Shown here one piece after another: positions 43,860 through 54,585 of a stretch of DNA of 64,000 bases. The translations under genes were made by a program, and so were the position numbers. The notes under the pieces were generated by a model that was given only the letters and a program-made list of their open reading frames with translations, ran no database searches and was not told the origin of the DNA. Positions within the stretch are counted from its first letter, which is position 1; each line of letters begins with the position of its first letter. Location: contig VNKQ01000008.1 in NCBI GenBank assembly GCA_016508695.1, forward strand, positions 1,860,001-1,924,000, in the 5' to 3' direction. Origin of the DNA: Hyphodiscus hymeniophilus. Taxonomy: Eukaryota > Ascomycota > Leotiomycetes > Helotiales > Hyphodiscaceae.

Positions 43860-44180
43860 ATTCAAACCCGTCACAACTGTTCTATCTTACGATTACAATA
43901 CCAATATACACTATATAGAAAATCTAAATTGGGAGTCCTATTAAGGAGAGCCTATTAAGTAGCCTTTCTATATATTATTTTCTTATTAGTTGACTTTATC
44001 TAAAGGGTTTCTTATTATAAAAGCTTTCGGCGTAAATAAAAAAGGGCCAGTTTTCCCCCGACCCCCTAGGCGAGGTGGTAAGTGTAAGATAGCCGAGATA
44101 GGCTATGGTGGCTACTCTAGGCAAGTAAACAGTACTTTACTAATAATAAATAGATGGTTTTACGAAGCACCTACCTTAGG
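43860..44180. repeat. AT-rich stretch with RIP-like composition
   Basis: About 300 bases are rich in TA and poor in CA and TG, with short remnants such as CTATATAGAAAATCTAAATT and TACTAATAATAAATAG. This dinucleotide bias is the mark of repeat-induced point mutation in ascomycetes. No transposon protein is recognisable. Confidence 0.5.
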
Positions 44181-44765
44181 CAGCCTGCCCTCGCTTGTCG
44201 CATCTGACGCGAATCAGGGCGTGCTGGTTGTCTGCTGTCGAAGTTCAGAATTCTCATTACTCGAGTTGACTGAGTAAGAAATTGGAATGAATAATATGGT
44301 GCCATAGGATCAGCTAAAGAGGCTCTACTCACATTCGAAGTCTTCGCTTCATATTTCTTGCGCTATTTTGCGAGTCCACCATCCGAATCTACCTCTTGGT
44401 CTACAGATCGTGCTTGTCATTGTCTCTTGCCCTGGTGTCTGGCAATAGGCCTTCAAGGGATGTGATTCCAAAAGGGCGGGGCTAGACGCAGGTGAGGGGA
44501 CAAGACAGCAGATTAGAAAGAACTATGAAAGAACTGGTAAAGCATCAGCCCCATGGAACAAGCATACATGAAGGTCGTTTAATCCAGAACGTGTATTAAA
44601 GAGTTAGAAAAGGAATCCATGTTCTAGTAAAGGTCACGTGTCTACTATGAGCCACTCAGACTTGCCTCCACTACAATAATACTTGTCCTTGTACCTATTT
44701 GCAGCCTCGTTAGACTCATGGATCGCAGCCTCCTACACTTTAAACCAATAGGGGACCGTATCATG
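44181..44765. other. Gene-free DNA
   Basis: No coding frame, RNA gene or clear repeat could be supported here. Confidence 0.4.
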
Positions 44766-45105
44766 TGTTGTACTGATAGTATATCCCTTATCATTATACC
44801 AGAGATACTCAGCTCTAAGGGTGGATAATTGCTCCCGGTATTTACCTTACTGACGCCTGTTTGGTGACAATAACGAATGAAAGAGACCTACACTACTACA
44901 CTCGACTAGAAGCTAGTATAGTAGCAGAAGAGTATCTGAGTATGTTGCCCTCGTCGACTTTCTGTCACTCTACTTTTTCTTGGGCGACCCATATGCTGTG
45001 TATCTAGAGAGAGAGACGCTGTTCTCGATACAATATCTACAACACAGTATTTCGTCAGGATTCTCTGTACCAACCCTTCCACTCTCCTCCAAAGTGGTAT
45101 CAAAG
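44766..45105 (+). mobile_element. Possible remnant of a copia-type LTR with primer-binding site
   Basis: A stretch beginning TGTTG and ending TCCTCCA (44766-45091) is followed three bases later by TGGTATCA, which resembles the initiator-tRNA primer-binding site (TGGTATCAGAGC) of Ty1/copia elements, although the next bases differ (AAG). The interior ends in sequence with the style of fungal copia LTRs (GAGAGAGAGACG, GATTCTCTGTACCAA). No internal gag or pol sequence follows. This is tentative. Confidence 0.3.
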
Positions 45106-45797
45106 AAAACTCCCTACGCCTAAAGTACCTTTACACAAACGAAGCTTCATCTGGCCTCTGTCACTTGGAATACCCCCCATCGACCAAGTTCGATCTAAGT
45201 AGGTATCTTTGAAGATCAACCTATCTAACTTGCAGGAAACGCCGAGTTGATCATCAAACAAATGATTCGCCAACCCCTTTCAAGTCGCCGGCAGTGGCAG
45301 AGAAACGCATGGCTTCATCCAATGTGGTTGGTCAATGCCCCTTTTGACCCCTGAAATTAGCTCCAACCTAGTAAGCTTCATCTCGACAAACACCAGAATG
45401 TAACTCTAAATCACATCTCCTCTCCTCTCCTTCCACCGCCTTTCTCATTTTACATTGTACTCGGAATCCTTCTCCCCCGCCTTCTTTTGCTGTCTGATAT
45501 CGTGTTCAGCAGCTGCCATTCTTTAATCTGAAGCTTCAAAATCGCTTTCTTTCATTGTAGCGTGCATTCCGCTCATTCCTCCCTCCCATTCGTGAAACGA
45601 CCCCCGTGCACGTTTGGGAAGAACTTCGACCCGTTCGACTGGCTCGACTCTCTGAAACTTCGAAAGGGCTCGGCATTTGACCTGCCAACCCGTTGTGAGC
45701 GGTCTCCATTCTTTTGGCGCCGACTCGATTGCACAGATCCGACCCGAGTGACTGGGAAGGTGCACAGTGTTGAATAATCTGCCACTCGACTCCCGGC
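45106..45797 (+). promoter_or_regulatory. Upstream and leader region of the RabGAP gene
   Basis: Contains CT-rich tracts (for example TCTCCTCTCCTCTCCTTCCA near 45415) and an apparent long leader before the ATG at 45798. The minus-strand frame over 45536-46144 is a shadow of the RabGAP gene. Confidence 0.45.
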
Positions 45798-48700
45798 ATG
45801 GATTCAACACAGCATAATTCCTCGGTCGAGTCCACAATGGATGATCCACCGATGACCCACGATTCAATGGTGACTGTGCGGTTGTCGGAAATACCTTCTC
45901 TCACGGTTGATACGAATGTCTTCGCACATCGAAACCAGGATACGCCAGAACATACAAAAGGGCATGAGGCGTCTGGAACAACGCAGGACGAGGGAAACAC
46001 ACAAGAAGAATCGCCAAGGATAACCATGATGGATCCCAACGGGAATGAGGTCACTAGTCCTAGCAGCTCGGAATCTGCAGCATCTAGAGATCCCGAATCG
46101 AGGAGGGGAAGTGATACTTCCGAGGAGTCTTCCGAGGGAGTCAACTGGGAAGAGCTGGAGAAGACAGAGGAGCAAGAGCCTCGGGATGAGGCATCTGATG
46201 ATGTGAGTAGAACTGGCCATTGTGTACGCTGATCAATTGCTAAAAGATAAGTCTACTGCATTGCTACTCGCAAGGCTAGAGCAGGAGAATAACCTGCTAG
46301 CCACGAATCCCAAGTCCGGCATCACCAAAGCCCAAACCGCCAATCCACGAGCAAGAACCAAGTCACGACCTCCATCTATTCAACACCTAAAGAGACTCGT
46401 TAATGGTCCTACTCCCTCTGCCCTCCGCTATTCCATGATACCGGCTCCGCCGATGACCGATCTTGAGTTTTACGCTGCTTTAGTACAGGATTACACAAGA
46501 ACGGCACAAGTTTTACCTACACTGCTCTCAAAGAAAATCAGGAGCGGTATACCGCCGCCTCTGCGTGGGGTTGTATGGCAGAGCATGTCAGGAGCAAGAG
46601 ATCGACTGCTGGAGGATCAATTTGACAGATTATGCAACGAGTCGAGTCCTTATGAAGGCATCATAGGGAAGGATCTTGGGAGAAGCTTCCCTGGCGTCGA
46701 GATGTTTCGGGATCCCGAAGGAGATGGCCAGCGCATGCTTGGCAGAGTACTGAAATGCTTCAGTTTGTACGATCAAAAGATTGGGTATTGTCAAGGGCTG
46801 GGCTTCCTTGTTGGGCCTCTGCTGATGCATATGGGCGACAAGCAAGCATTCTGCGTTCTCGTTCGGTACGTTTTTGGAAATGCTATTGGTTTTTGCTGAC
46901 TTGAAAATAGACTCATGGAGCATTATGATCTTCGAAGTTGTTTCCTCCCAGACCTGTCCGGTCTACATGTCCGAATACATCAATTCCGTGAACTACTCAA
47001 ACAACATCTACCGACCCTTTCAAACCATCTCGATATTTTGCAGATCGAGCCCGCATACGTCTCGCAATGGTTCCTGTCCTTCTTCGCTGTTACATGTCCG
47101 TTGCCGATGCTTTTTCGCATTTACGATGTGATCTTTGCCGAAGGGGCTTCTGAAACAATCATGCGGGTTGCTTTGTCATTGATGAGAAAGAATGAAGAAA
47201 AGATCATGGCATGCACCGAGTTTGAGGATGTTATGCAACTGCTCTTATCGAGAGGTCTCTGGGACTGCTACCACTACAACGCGGATGATTTCGTGAACGA
47301 CTTTGTCAGTCTTACTGGAGTTGTGACACACGAAAGTTTGCAGGCGTTGGAACAAAGCTACAAGATCTCGCAAGTCGTAGATGCTGCAGCAACATCTGAA
47401 ACTGTTGGGTCAGCAGCAACACGATTCTTGGGTCGATTGTGGGCGGGGTCGAACTCTTCAACGAAGTCCATGAGCCTCAGCCCTGGTCTTGCCGCGCCGT
47501 CACGACCTGTCAGCTTTTTGCGAAGGTCGACCTCAAAACAGAGCATCGCTTCGACCATGAATTCTGTAGAAGGTGGTGGATCGGATAGCATATTGAGCTC
47601 GACGACGGAAGCGACCACTATTTCCAGGGATTCTTCGAATACAGATGGCTCATCGATCCGAGGGCAGTCGGTTGTCATCCCGACAACGAGTAAAACGAAA
47701 TCAAATAAGGACAAAAACCTGCATGGGCAAATCGAGGATTTACTTACAGCTCTGAGCGAGATGCAAAGAGACCATGCAATCCTGGCAACGCAGTTGCAGA
47801 AGGAAAGAGAAGAGCGTGAGGAGGATCGCCACGCTGTGAGGTCATTACTGGACGGATTGAGGAAAAAGACCAGCTCAGAGACTGTGAACACTTCTGACAG
47901 CGAATCAAGTCTTGAGACCGTAAAACCAATCGATCCGAGTGCAAATACAGACCTAGACGAAGAGGAAGAGGCCTCGGATCAAGAAGCCGCTAACTCTGAA
48001 CCAATTTTGATCGATGATCAGGAAGTTGGCTCACTAGCTCCACCCATTACTGCAGATGATCTTTCTCGCCTGTTGGATGTTGTGGAAGAGCGATTCGCCC
48101 CAGTCAACGACCGGAGATCTTCAATGCTGCAGACGAAATCTCAACTGCGAGACGACCTCGCTCGCTCGAAGGAGCAACTCATAATCGAAGTCTCTAGGGG
48201 CCAGGAATTTAGCAGACAGCTCTCCGAGCAGAAACAAGAAATCAACAACCTGAGAGATGAAGTGAAGGATGGCCACTTACATATCAGAAACGCTCACACC
48301 GAGAAACAACGACTCGAAAAGCAGATCCACGACTTGCGAGCAAGGAAGAGCATTGCCACGACACCAGACGGAAGCAAAGACAACGAAAGCGAGTGGCCTT
48401 CTCACCGATCAAGCCACGGCGGACTACGAGAATTGAAGCTAGGTCGCGCAAATTCGAATCGTTCTCAAGCTCCTACATTCAACAAACGAACTTCCAGTCT
48501 CAACACTGCGGCGATCGCTGCGCGAGAAAGCGAGACCCCGACTACCATGTCGACAACCCCGGAAATGAAGTCTGATCCGGATGTCGATGCCCTTGTCTTG
48601 GAACTTGTGCAAGCGAAGACCGCCGAAGCAGTAGCCAAACAAGAAGCCGAGGAAGCCAAAGCCAAACTGGAGAGCCTGAGGAAGATGCTTGGGATGGCGG

Positions 48701-48897
48701 CTGGAGATTCTCCGGGCCTGGGTCATAGACCTAGTCCTTCGCAGCCGATGATCGAGAGGAGTGCCACCATGGCAGGCCATATTGGGAAGCCGACTCCGAG
48801 AGTCGAGGTCCAGACTCCGGTCAGTGCTGCCACGAGTGGGTTCTGGGGTGGATGGGGGAAGAGAACTGTTAGTACTGAGAAAGTGCCAGGGAGCTGA
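45798..48897 (+). CDS. TBC-domain Rab GTPase-activating protein with C-terminal coiled coil (Gyp5/EVI5-like)
   Basis: Three exons, 45798..46202, 46252..46865 and 46911..48897, with 49- and 45-bp introns give about 1001 residues. Residues 1-135 are acidic and Ser-rich. The TBC domain (about 230-440) shows KIRSGIPPPLRGVVWQSMSG at its entry, the arginine-finger motif IIGKDLGRSFP and the glutamine-finger motif IGYCQGLGFLVGPLL, so both catalytic fingers are intact. After a Ser-rich linker come two coiled-coil stretches (about 640-690 and 760-830), and another near 930-960 (AKTAEAVAKQEAEEAKAKLE). Family knowledge: such RabGAPs switch off Ypt1/Sec4-type Rabs in Golgi exit and polarised secretion. 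The acceptor of intron 1 was set at GATAAG so that the frame reads DDSTALLLARLEQEN. Confidence 0.92.
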
Positions 48898-49474
48898 TAG
48901 AGGCGAGATATGTCAGTGTGCTTAATTGCTGGGTTTGGAGTAGCGGAGTTCAAGAGCGTACTTAAATACCCAAGATCGTGACTATGTACATGTACCTTAG
49001 ATGGGAGGCTTAAGAGTGGCATTCCGGTCCAAAGCGTGCCTTTTGAACATAATTGTGCCGTCTTTCTATGAACGTGAGACCATCCATGATAAATGTGTAT
49101 CGATGCATTCACGGTGCTCTCTCTTCCATGTATCCGCCAATCTGGAGCTCAATTGAGTCTGAAGCCGACAAAAGCTTACATCACGCTACTAACCTAACGA
49201 TCCACTTCCGAGGCTGACAGACTAACATAGCTTCTCCTCTTCTTGAATCGATATTATATAGAATTTGTTGTTGGGCAGGAAAGTAAATAAATACAATAAA
49301 CGTTGGTTGCCCCGCACTTTCCTTCAACTGAATGGTCACGTCATGAAACGATGATCAGCCACCAACTCGCAGCAGCTCCCACCCCCCCCCCCCATCTATG
49401 ATTGATATTAATCTCAACATCGCCAAAACTCCACATCACCAGCTGTAAAAATATACAATAAAACTCAACTCGCA
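48898..49474. other. Intergenic region between RabGAP and aldo-keto reductase
   Basis: Holds the RabGAP 3' end and the reductase promoter. The reductase side has the poly-C tract listed separately and an A/T-rich stretch (AAAAATATACAATAAAA) just before the start. Confidence 0.45.
49382..49393 (+). repeat. Poly-C tract of 12 bases
   Basis: Twelve consecutive C residues follow an A at 49381, about 82 bases upstream of the aldo-keto reductase start. Length calls in such runs are error-prone. Confidence 0.9.
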
Positions 49475-50603
49475 ATGAGAGTTTTCTCTATATTCTCAAT
49501 TGCACTTGCTGCCACGCCCGTACTCTCTTCCTCTCCCGGATCACAGCAGCCAATTCTCGCTCCCGCGTCAACCCTCTCCCAGCCCTCCATCGGCTTCGGG
49601 ACATGGCGTCTCACCAATTCCCAGGACAACACGACCGAGTCCGTCTCCTTCGCGATTCAGACCGGCTATCGCCAGATTGACTGTGCAGCCGTCTACGGGA
49701 ACGAGAAGGCCGTGGGCAAGGGCATTGCCGATGGGTTGAAAAAGGCCAATATCACGAGGGAGCAGATCTGGGTGACTTCGAAGCTTTGGAATGATCAGTA
49801 AGAAAGCATATATGCTTGTTTTAGTTTTTAAAGACCACGATTGACCGAGTCTGTAGTCATGAAGACCCCGCGCTCGTGGAGGAGGCGCTGAAGCAAACGC
49901 TCGAAGATCTTGGTCTGGACTATCTTGATCTCTATCTCATGCACTGGCCCGTGGGCAGCGAGGGAGGAGCCAAGAATCACCTGGATTACGTGGAGGTGGA
50001 CTCCCCTCCTTTGAAACCCATCCCATTTGAAAACCCAATCCCGTGTATTGACTCCCATACTGACGAGTTCTCCCAGACATGGCGATCCATGATCGCCCTC
50101 CCGCAAGAAAAGGTCCTGCACGTGGGCATCTCCAACTTCTCGCCTCACCAGCTCCGCAAGATCATCGGTGCGACCGGCGTCAAGCCCTTCGCCCACCAGA
50201 TGGAGGTGCACCCCTATCTCCAGCAGACGGCCTGGCTCGCCACGCACCAGGCGCTCGGTATCGCCGTGACGGCGTACTCGCCGCTTGGGAACGCGAACCC
50301 CATCTACGGCGACAAGGGCCCCCGCCGCTGCTGAAGAACGACTTGTTCGTGCGGATCGCCGAGAGGAGGAACTGCTCCACCGCGCAGGTGTCGCTGGCGT
50401 GGGGCTTCGGCCGGGGCAGCAGCGTCATTCCGAAGTCGTCGCACGAGGAGTATATCGTGCAGAACCTGGGCGCGCTGGACTGTGGGCTGAAGGCGGAGGA
50501 TCTGGCGGAGATCAAGCTGATGCAGAAGGATTACGTGAAGAGGTATAATGATCCGAGCGAGGGCTGGGGGATCAAGCTGTTTGAGGGGCTCGAGGATGCT
50601 TGA
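49475..50603 (+). CDS. Aldo-keto reductase with signal-like N-terminus, frameshifted
   Basis: Exon 49475..49797, a 59-bp intron (GTAAGA..TGTAG), then exon from 49857. The AKR barrel is clear: GFGTWRLT, the catalytic tetrad Asp69/Tyr74 (YRQIDCAAVYGNE), Lys103 (VTSKLW) and His137 (YLMHWPVG), then VLHVGISNFSPHQLRKI and MEVHPYLQQ. In a run of five C at 50319-50323 the frame breaks and a TGA follows at 50332-50334. The next frame continues the same domain (NCSTAQVSLAWGFGRGSSVI, then PKSS, the cofactor-binding end) to a TGA at 50601-50603. One base too few in the C run explains it. No intron can. Residues 1-20 (MRVFSIFSIALAATPVLSSS) look like a signal peptide, unusual for this cytosolic family. Substrate unknown. 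Confidence 0.85.
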
Positions 50604-51000
50604 CTTACTTTTCATTCGTGATGAGCATTTGTTCATCTTGTTGCTAGCCGAAGCGCGCAGGGCGATGTGATGGATGGGCAGCAGGACGTAAATCTGGACA
50701 AACGATCAATTTTTTTTGTCATGTGGGCTATAAAACTCCATTGCGGTACCATGGCCGCTAACCTCCCATGCACCAGATGCAAATTCTATGCTTTTCGTGA
50801 TGGGTCTTCTGCCCTTCTGCTCCCGTCACGCCCATCCTCAATCCAATCCACTATTATACGCCACTTCCCTTACATATCTGGCTTTTAAGATTTAGAAGCT
50901 ATTTCCCTTGTCATAGTTCGCCTCATTCTTCAGGCCCAGCCCATTTCTCAGATGGTTCTATCAGAATGTAAGAATTAGCGGTGCCTTTTGAACTAGAGGA
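50604..51000. other. Convergent intergenic region
   Basis: 3' ends of the aldo-keto reductase and the monooxygenase. Nothing else is seen. Confidence 0.45.
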
Positions 51001-52677
51001 CTAGACGAAGAGGTTCTGAGCTTTTTCGGAGTCGTCTGCTCGGGTAAAGCGTAGAGACCGATATCTTGCAAGGAATCCGAAAGGAGTTTGTCCTCCTCCG
51101 ACATCACTTACCTCGGTATCAATAACACGCCTCGGAAGCGTCTGCCCGATGCCAAAGAAAACGAAGAATGCCCACTTCCATCTGAAGGGGTTGATGGCGA
51201 TGCAGAACGTAAACCACCACACCAGCTCCAGGTAGGTGAAGAAGTCGAAGGCGCCCGTGGGAGCGAACTTCTTGAGGACGCGGGTCATGTCAATCCACCG
51301 TTTCATCCAAAATGAGCGGGGCCGCGTCAGAGGATCCGAGAGGAACATAAGTAGGATTCGTGTGTAGATTCCGATGTGCCAGTTTCCGACCGAACCGATC
51401 GCATTGACATACTGCCACCTGATTAGCATCTACAATCTAGAAGTGTGGAATTGGGGTACGCACAGTACAATTGTTGCAGCAAACGCTGACGTGCTCAGGA
51501 GGAAAGGTTTGGAGGTACCAGTTAGGTGGGCTGTACGGATCGCCGAAGCTGTCATCGGGTAAGAAATCTAGAGTTGGACGCTCGAAGCCAGTGGCCATAA
51601 CAGCGATGTCGCCCTTGATGAGCATTGACTTTCCTGGTCCGCCCTTTGGAACGCCCTTGCCCCTCAGATTGAACTTGACCCCCTCCTCGGTGAAGCCGCG
51701 AATATCACCGCGTAGCCACTCAGCTTGACCAGAGCGGATCTTGTCCATCACATCCGAGTTCACCATAGGAGTTTCCGTGAAAAGCCCCCTCTCCGTAGGT
51801 GCGAGATCTTGCAAATCGCGGTAGAAGAACTTTCGAAGCAACATCTCAGGGATCCAAGAGAAGATTGTCTCGCCACCCCATACGTTGAGCGATAGAAGGA
51901 CGTCAATCACTGGGTTCCGCGGGATGATCCATTTGTCTGAGCGTGCGAGGATGTAGGTCTTGGCAGCTTCTTCGTGAGCAGCAAACTCGAGAGCTTCGAC
52001 TGCACTTGCGCCTCCACCTATGATAATCATTGTCTTACCCTTGGCCTGCTTTCCGGTCAAGGCGGATGAATGGTAGATCTCGCCCTTGAACTTGTCCATG
52101 CCTGGCATGCTGGGCATTTTGATGTCGCCGCAAGTCCCGACAGCTGCAATTATGCCCTCGAACCGGCCATTGGAGGGATCGTTGATAATCCAACGACCCT
52201 TATCGTCTTGGTAGACCTTCTCAACCTTTGTATCAAACGTCGTCTTGTTCTCGAGGCCGTACTTCTTCCATAGCTCGGTGATCTGTGAGACGATCTGCTG
52301 TCGATTGGGGTAGCCGCCGCTCCACCGAACAGAGGGATGGAAACGATACATGATTGAGTGGATCTGAAGACCAGACGTGTTGTTTACTCTCTGCGGTACA
52401 TCGTCAGTACCAATTGACCATAGGGGGATGGTTGACTTACACTCCAGATTCCTCCCAGCTGCTCTCGCGGACCGGCCTCGAATATTCGCACATCGAACCC
52501 ATGTCCCACACAATGCGAGGCAGCAGATACTCCTGTCAAGCCCGCTCCAATGATAGCAATCTTTGGTCCTCCAAGTTCCACTCCTGGCTGCGGAGGATTT
52601 GGGGACAGAAGCTTATCCAGGAACCATTGAACGAGTTGGTAAAGGAAAACGATAGGATGGAGAATTGGATTCTCCAT
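51001..52677 (-). CDS. FMO-like flavin monooxygenase (class B type)
   Basis: Three exons, 52677..52441, 52390..51464 and 51411..51001 (introns 50 and 52 bp), give about 524 residues. The start at 52677 has good context; an in-frame ATG at 52830 would add a 51-residue hydrophobic extension. Seen: a membrane-associating N-terminus, the FAD Rossmann motif IAIIGAGLTGVSAA with FEAGPREQLGGIWS, the FMO fingerprint FKGEIYHSSAL, the NADPH Rossmann motif IIIGGGASAVE and the ATG motif VMATGFERPTLDFLP. The C-terminal exon carries hydrophobic segments (FFTYLELVWWFTFCIAI, FFVFFGIGQ). Family knowledge: these enzymes oxygenate N, S or carbonyl carbon of small molecules, and fungal genomes carry many. Substrate unknown. 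Confidence 0.88.
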
Positions 52678-52985
52678 ATTGATCCGTTTGACAACGATAC
52701 TATATGGGAAGAGGAAAAGCAATAGAAAGAAGAAGAGGAAGAGGAATGAATATACTTTTTGATTTTGGCATCCGAAGCTTGTGAAGCAGCTTGGATGTTC
52801 GGAGTTTGACGGCGTTTCATTTTCTACCATGACGTACGAAAGTTACTGCGGTTTTGCATGTGAAATGCCCCACCCCCTCCTCGCCTCCCTTTTACCCCTG
52901 ATCGACGGCAAACAAGCGAAGCATTGAAAGATACATTTTATTGTTGTGCTACGAGATACTGAATGTCAATCAGTGTCTGCCATGT
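52678..52985. promoter_or_regulatory. Upstream region of the FMO-like gene
   Basis: Promoter and leader of the minus-strand monooxygenase. The frame is open from 52830, so part of this may be coding if the upstream ATG is used. Confidence 0.4.
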
Positions 52986-53998
52986 CTACGCATCCCAGTG
53001 CGCATAGTAGGTAGATGTGGACTCTTGTGCTCGTACTTCCTTTCCTCCCGCCTCCTGCGGCTTCGTCCAAACATAGTGTGGCCACAGAGAAGTCATCACA
53101 TGCCCGTGGTAGATAGCTCCCCAGTGTCTCTTCAATTCAAGACGGCCCACCTCCCCTGCGTCGTAATTGACAAGGGGCTCGTAGGTTGTACCATCCCGTC
53201 TTATCGCCTTCACAGTCCTCTATACCGGTAAGGGCTTGTAGCCTAGATAATTCTCATATGCACTTGGGGGTCTCTTTCCAAATTTCCGACTCTGTTCCAA
53301 ACCCATTCCGAGTGCCATTCGCCAAAGAACCCATCAGCGGTCATTTCCTTGACGTCTAAAGGAAGACGGCCAATGTTCGCCTCAATCTCGGCAATCTTTT
53401 CTTCTAAAAATGGAGGACACAGCACTTTCTCCGGCGACTCGATTCGAAGCTGTGAGTAGTGATAAGATGAACAACACTTTGCGACGAACACGACCTGAGC
53501 TGCTGGGCATCAGAGCAAAACCTGCGCAGTGGGGCATCGTCCTTCATCAAATTACGCCCAAAGTTTGCTCGCCCGAGATTTGGCAATGAGGGAAACCAAT
53601 CTCATGCTTGAGAGTGTCAGGCGGATGAAGGAAGCAACTTATGCATGAGCTCCATGGTCTTCCATCCCATATCCATATTGATCCGTTGATAACTCGGTAG
53701 ATCACTGCAAGCTAGTGATCATTTCGCCAAAACTTTGCCCAATGTGTCCCTCGTTGGAGCCGAATACGCCTGCCAATCTAGACAGGATCCAATTGATGTG
53801 TGCATCTTTTGCGAGGTCCTGGTTCTTAAGCGACAGAGCTCGCTCTTTGAATGTTTGTATAATGATGAGCGGAATACTGCGAGCCTTATTGAATCAAGTA
53901 GCATCGACTATCCCAACCCACACATCTGAGCTAACATCTGGTTTCGTGTTCGCGGTGGTCGGGTTTGTGGTCTTGAGAATACCTACGAACCCGATCAT
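52986..53998 (-). pseudogene. Decayed gene resembling SMI1/KNR4 (SUKH) proteins
   Basis: Reading from an ATG at 53998 the minus strand gives protein-like sequence that is repeatedly interrupted: NTKPDVSSDVWVGIVDAT, then TGA, then LIIIQTFKERALSLKNQDLA and SRLAGVFGSNEGHIGQSFGE; a one-base shift near 53709; MDMGWKTMELMHKLLPSSA with two in-frame TGA codons before DWFPSLPNLGRANFGRNLMK. After another break come EEKIAEIEANIGRLPLDVKE, ADGFFGEWHSEWVW, and after a further break GRLELKRHWGAIYHGHVMTS and PHYVWTKPQEAGG, ending with a stop at 52986. The segment with LPxDVKExxADGF resembles the core of SUKH/SMI1-KNR4 domains. At least three in-frame stops and three frame breaks rule out an intact gene, though one break could be an intron. 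The family assignment is an inference. Confidence 0.6.
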
Positions 53999-54027
53999 GG
54001 TCAGCGTTCATTCTCTTCTGCATGTGC

Positions 54028-54585
54028 TTATGAGATCAAGTTCAGGGGCCGTCCCAACGCACTCTTTGTAGAAGCAGCAATCTCAACTTCCCTCCTCTTC
54101 TCAATCGCCCGTTGTTCAGCATACACCTGTGCCTGAGCCTTCCGCTGCGCTTTCTTCGACATCAACCGCGCTGGAGTTGCCGCGGACGAAATAAGAGAAA
54201 TACTCGCTGTCGGAGGAGCTTTGCGGGTGTTGACGTTCTTGGAGATTCTTCCCTCGGCCTTTCTTCGTTCTGACTTGGTAGGTTTGCGCAAGGCGCGCTG
54301 GCCGTTTGGGATGGCTACATTCGATCGCGATAGTAGGTGCTGGGAGCCTGGGATGATTCGACAGTCTGCCAGACTGTTTTGGAATTTGAGGGAGTAATTC
54401 TGTGGCTTCATTGCAGCCCCTTTCAAGAGTACAGAGAGTCTGGGTAGAGGTAGAGGTGAAGATCTTACAGATGAGTGCGTGCATAATTTTCTTTGGGGAA
54501 GGGGTGTGGCTGTAGCTCGAGATGGGGATTCTGGAATCGCTTCTGGGTCGAGGCATTCATTGCCAACAGCAAAACAACCCTGCAT
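54028..54585 (-). CDS. Hypothetical small basic protein
   Basis: A 185-codon open frame with no interruption. The N-terminal half is low-complexity, but the C-terminal half reads like a real basic helical protein: RALRKPTKSERRKAEGRISK, then LMSKKAQRKAQAQVYAEQRA and IEKRREVEIAAS. Such Lys/Arg/Ala-rich ends occur in nucleolar and ribosome-biogenesis factors, but no family is recognised. It starts just upstream of the pseudogene and ends 30 bases from it. A second long frame on the same strand overlaps it. An intron could exist in the N-terminal half. Coding status is uncertain. Confidence 0.4.
   Translation of the reverse strand: MQGCFAVGNECLDPEAIPESPSRATATPLPQRKLCTHSSVRSSPLPLPRLSVLLKGAAMKPQNYSLKFQNSLADCRIIPGSQHLLSRSNVAIPNGQRALRKPTKSERRKAEGRISKNVNTRKAPPTASISLISSAATPARLMSKKAQRKAQAQVYAEQRAIEKRREVEIAASTKSALGRPLNLIS

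Noticed and set aside
45536..46144. Minus-strand frame of 202 codons
   Set aside because: Overlaps the first exon of the RabGAP gene, whose start, intron and domain are well supported.
50079..50603. Separate 174-codon gene in the aldo-keto reductase locus
   Set aside because: Only its second half matches the family and it continues the upstream barrel; the first half is an out-of-frame shadow. One frameshifted gene explains everything.
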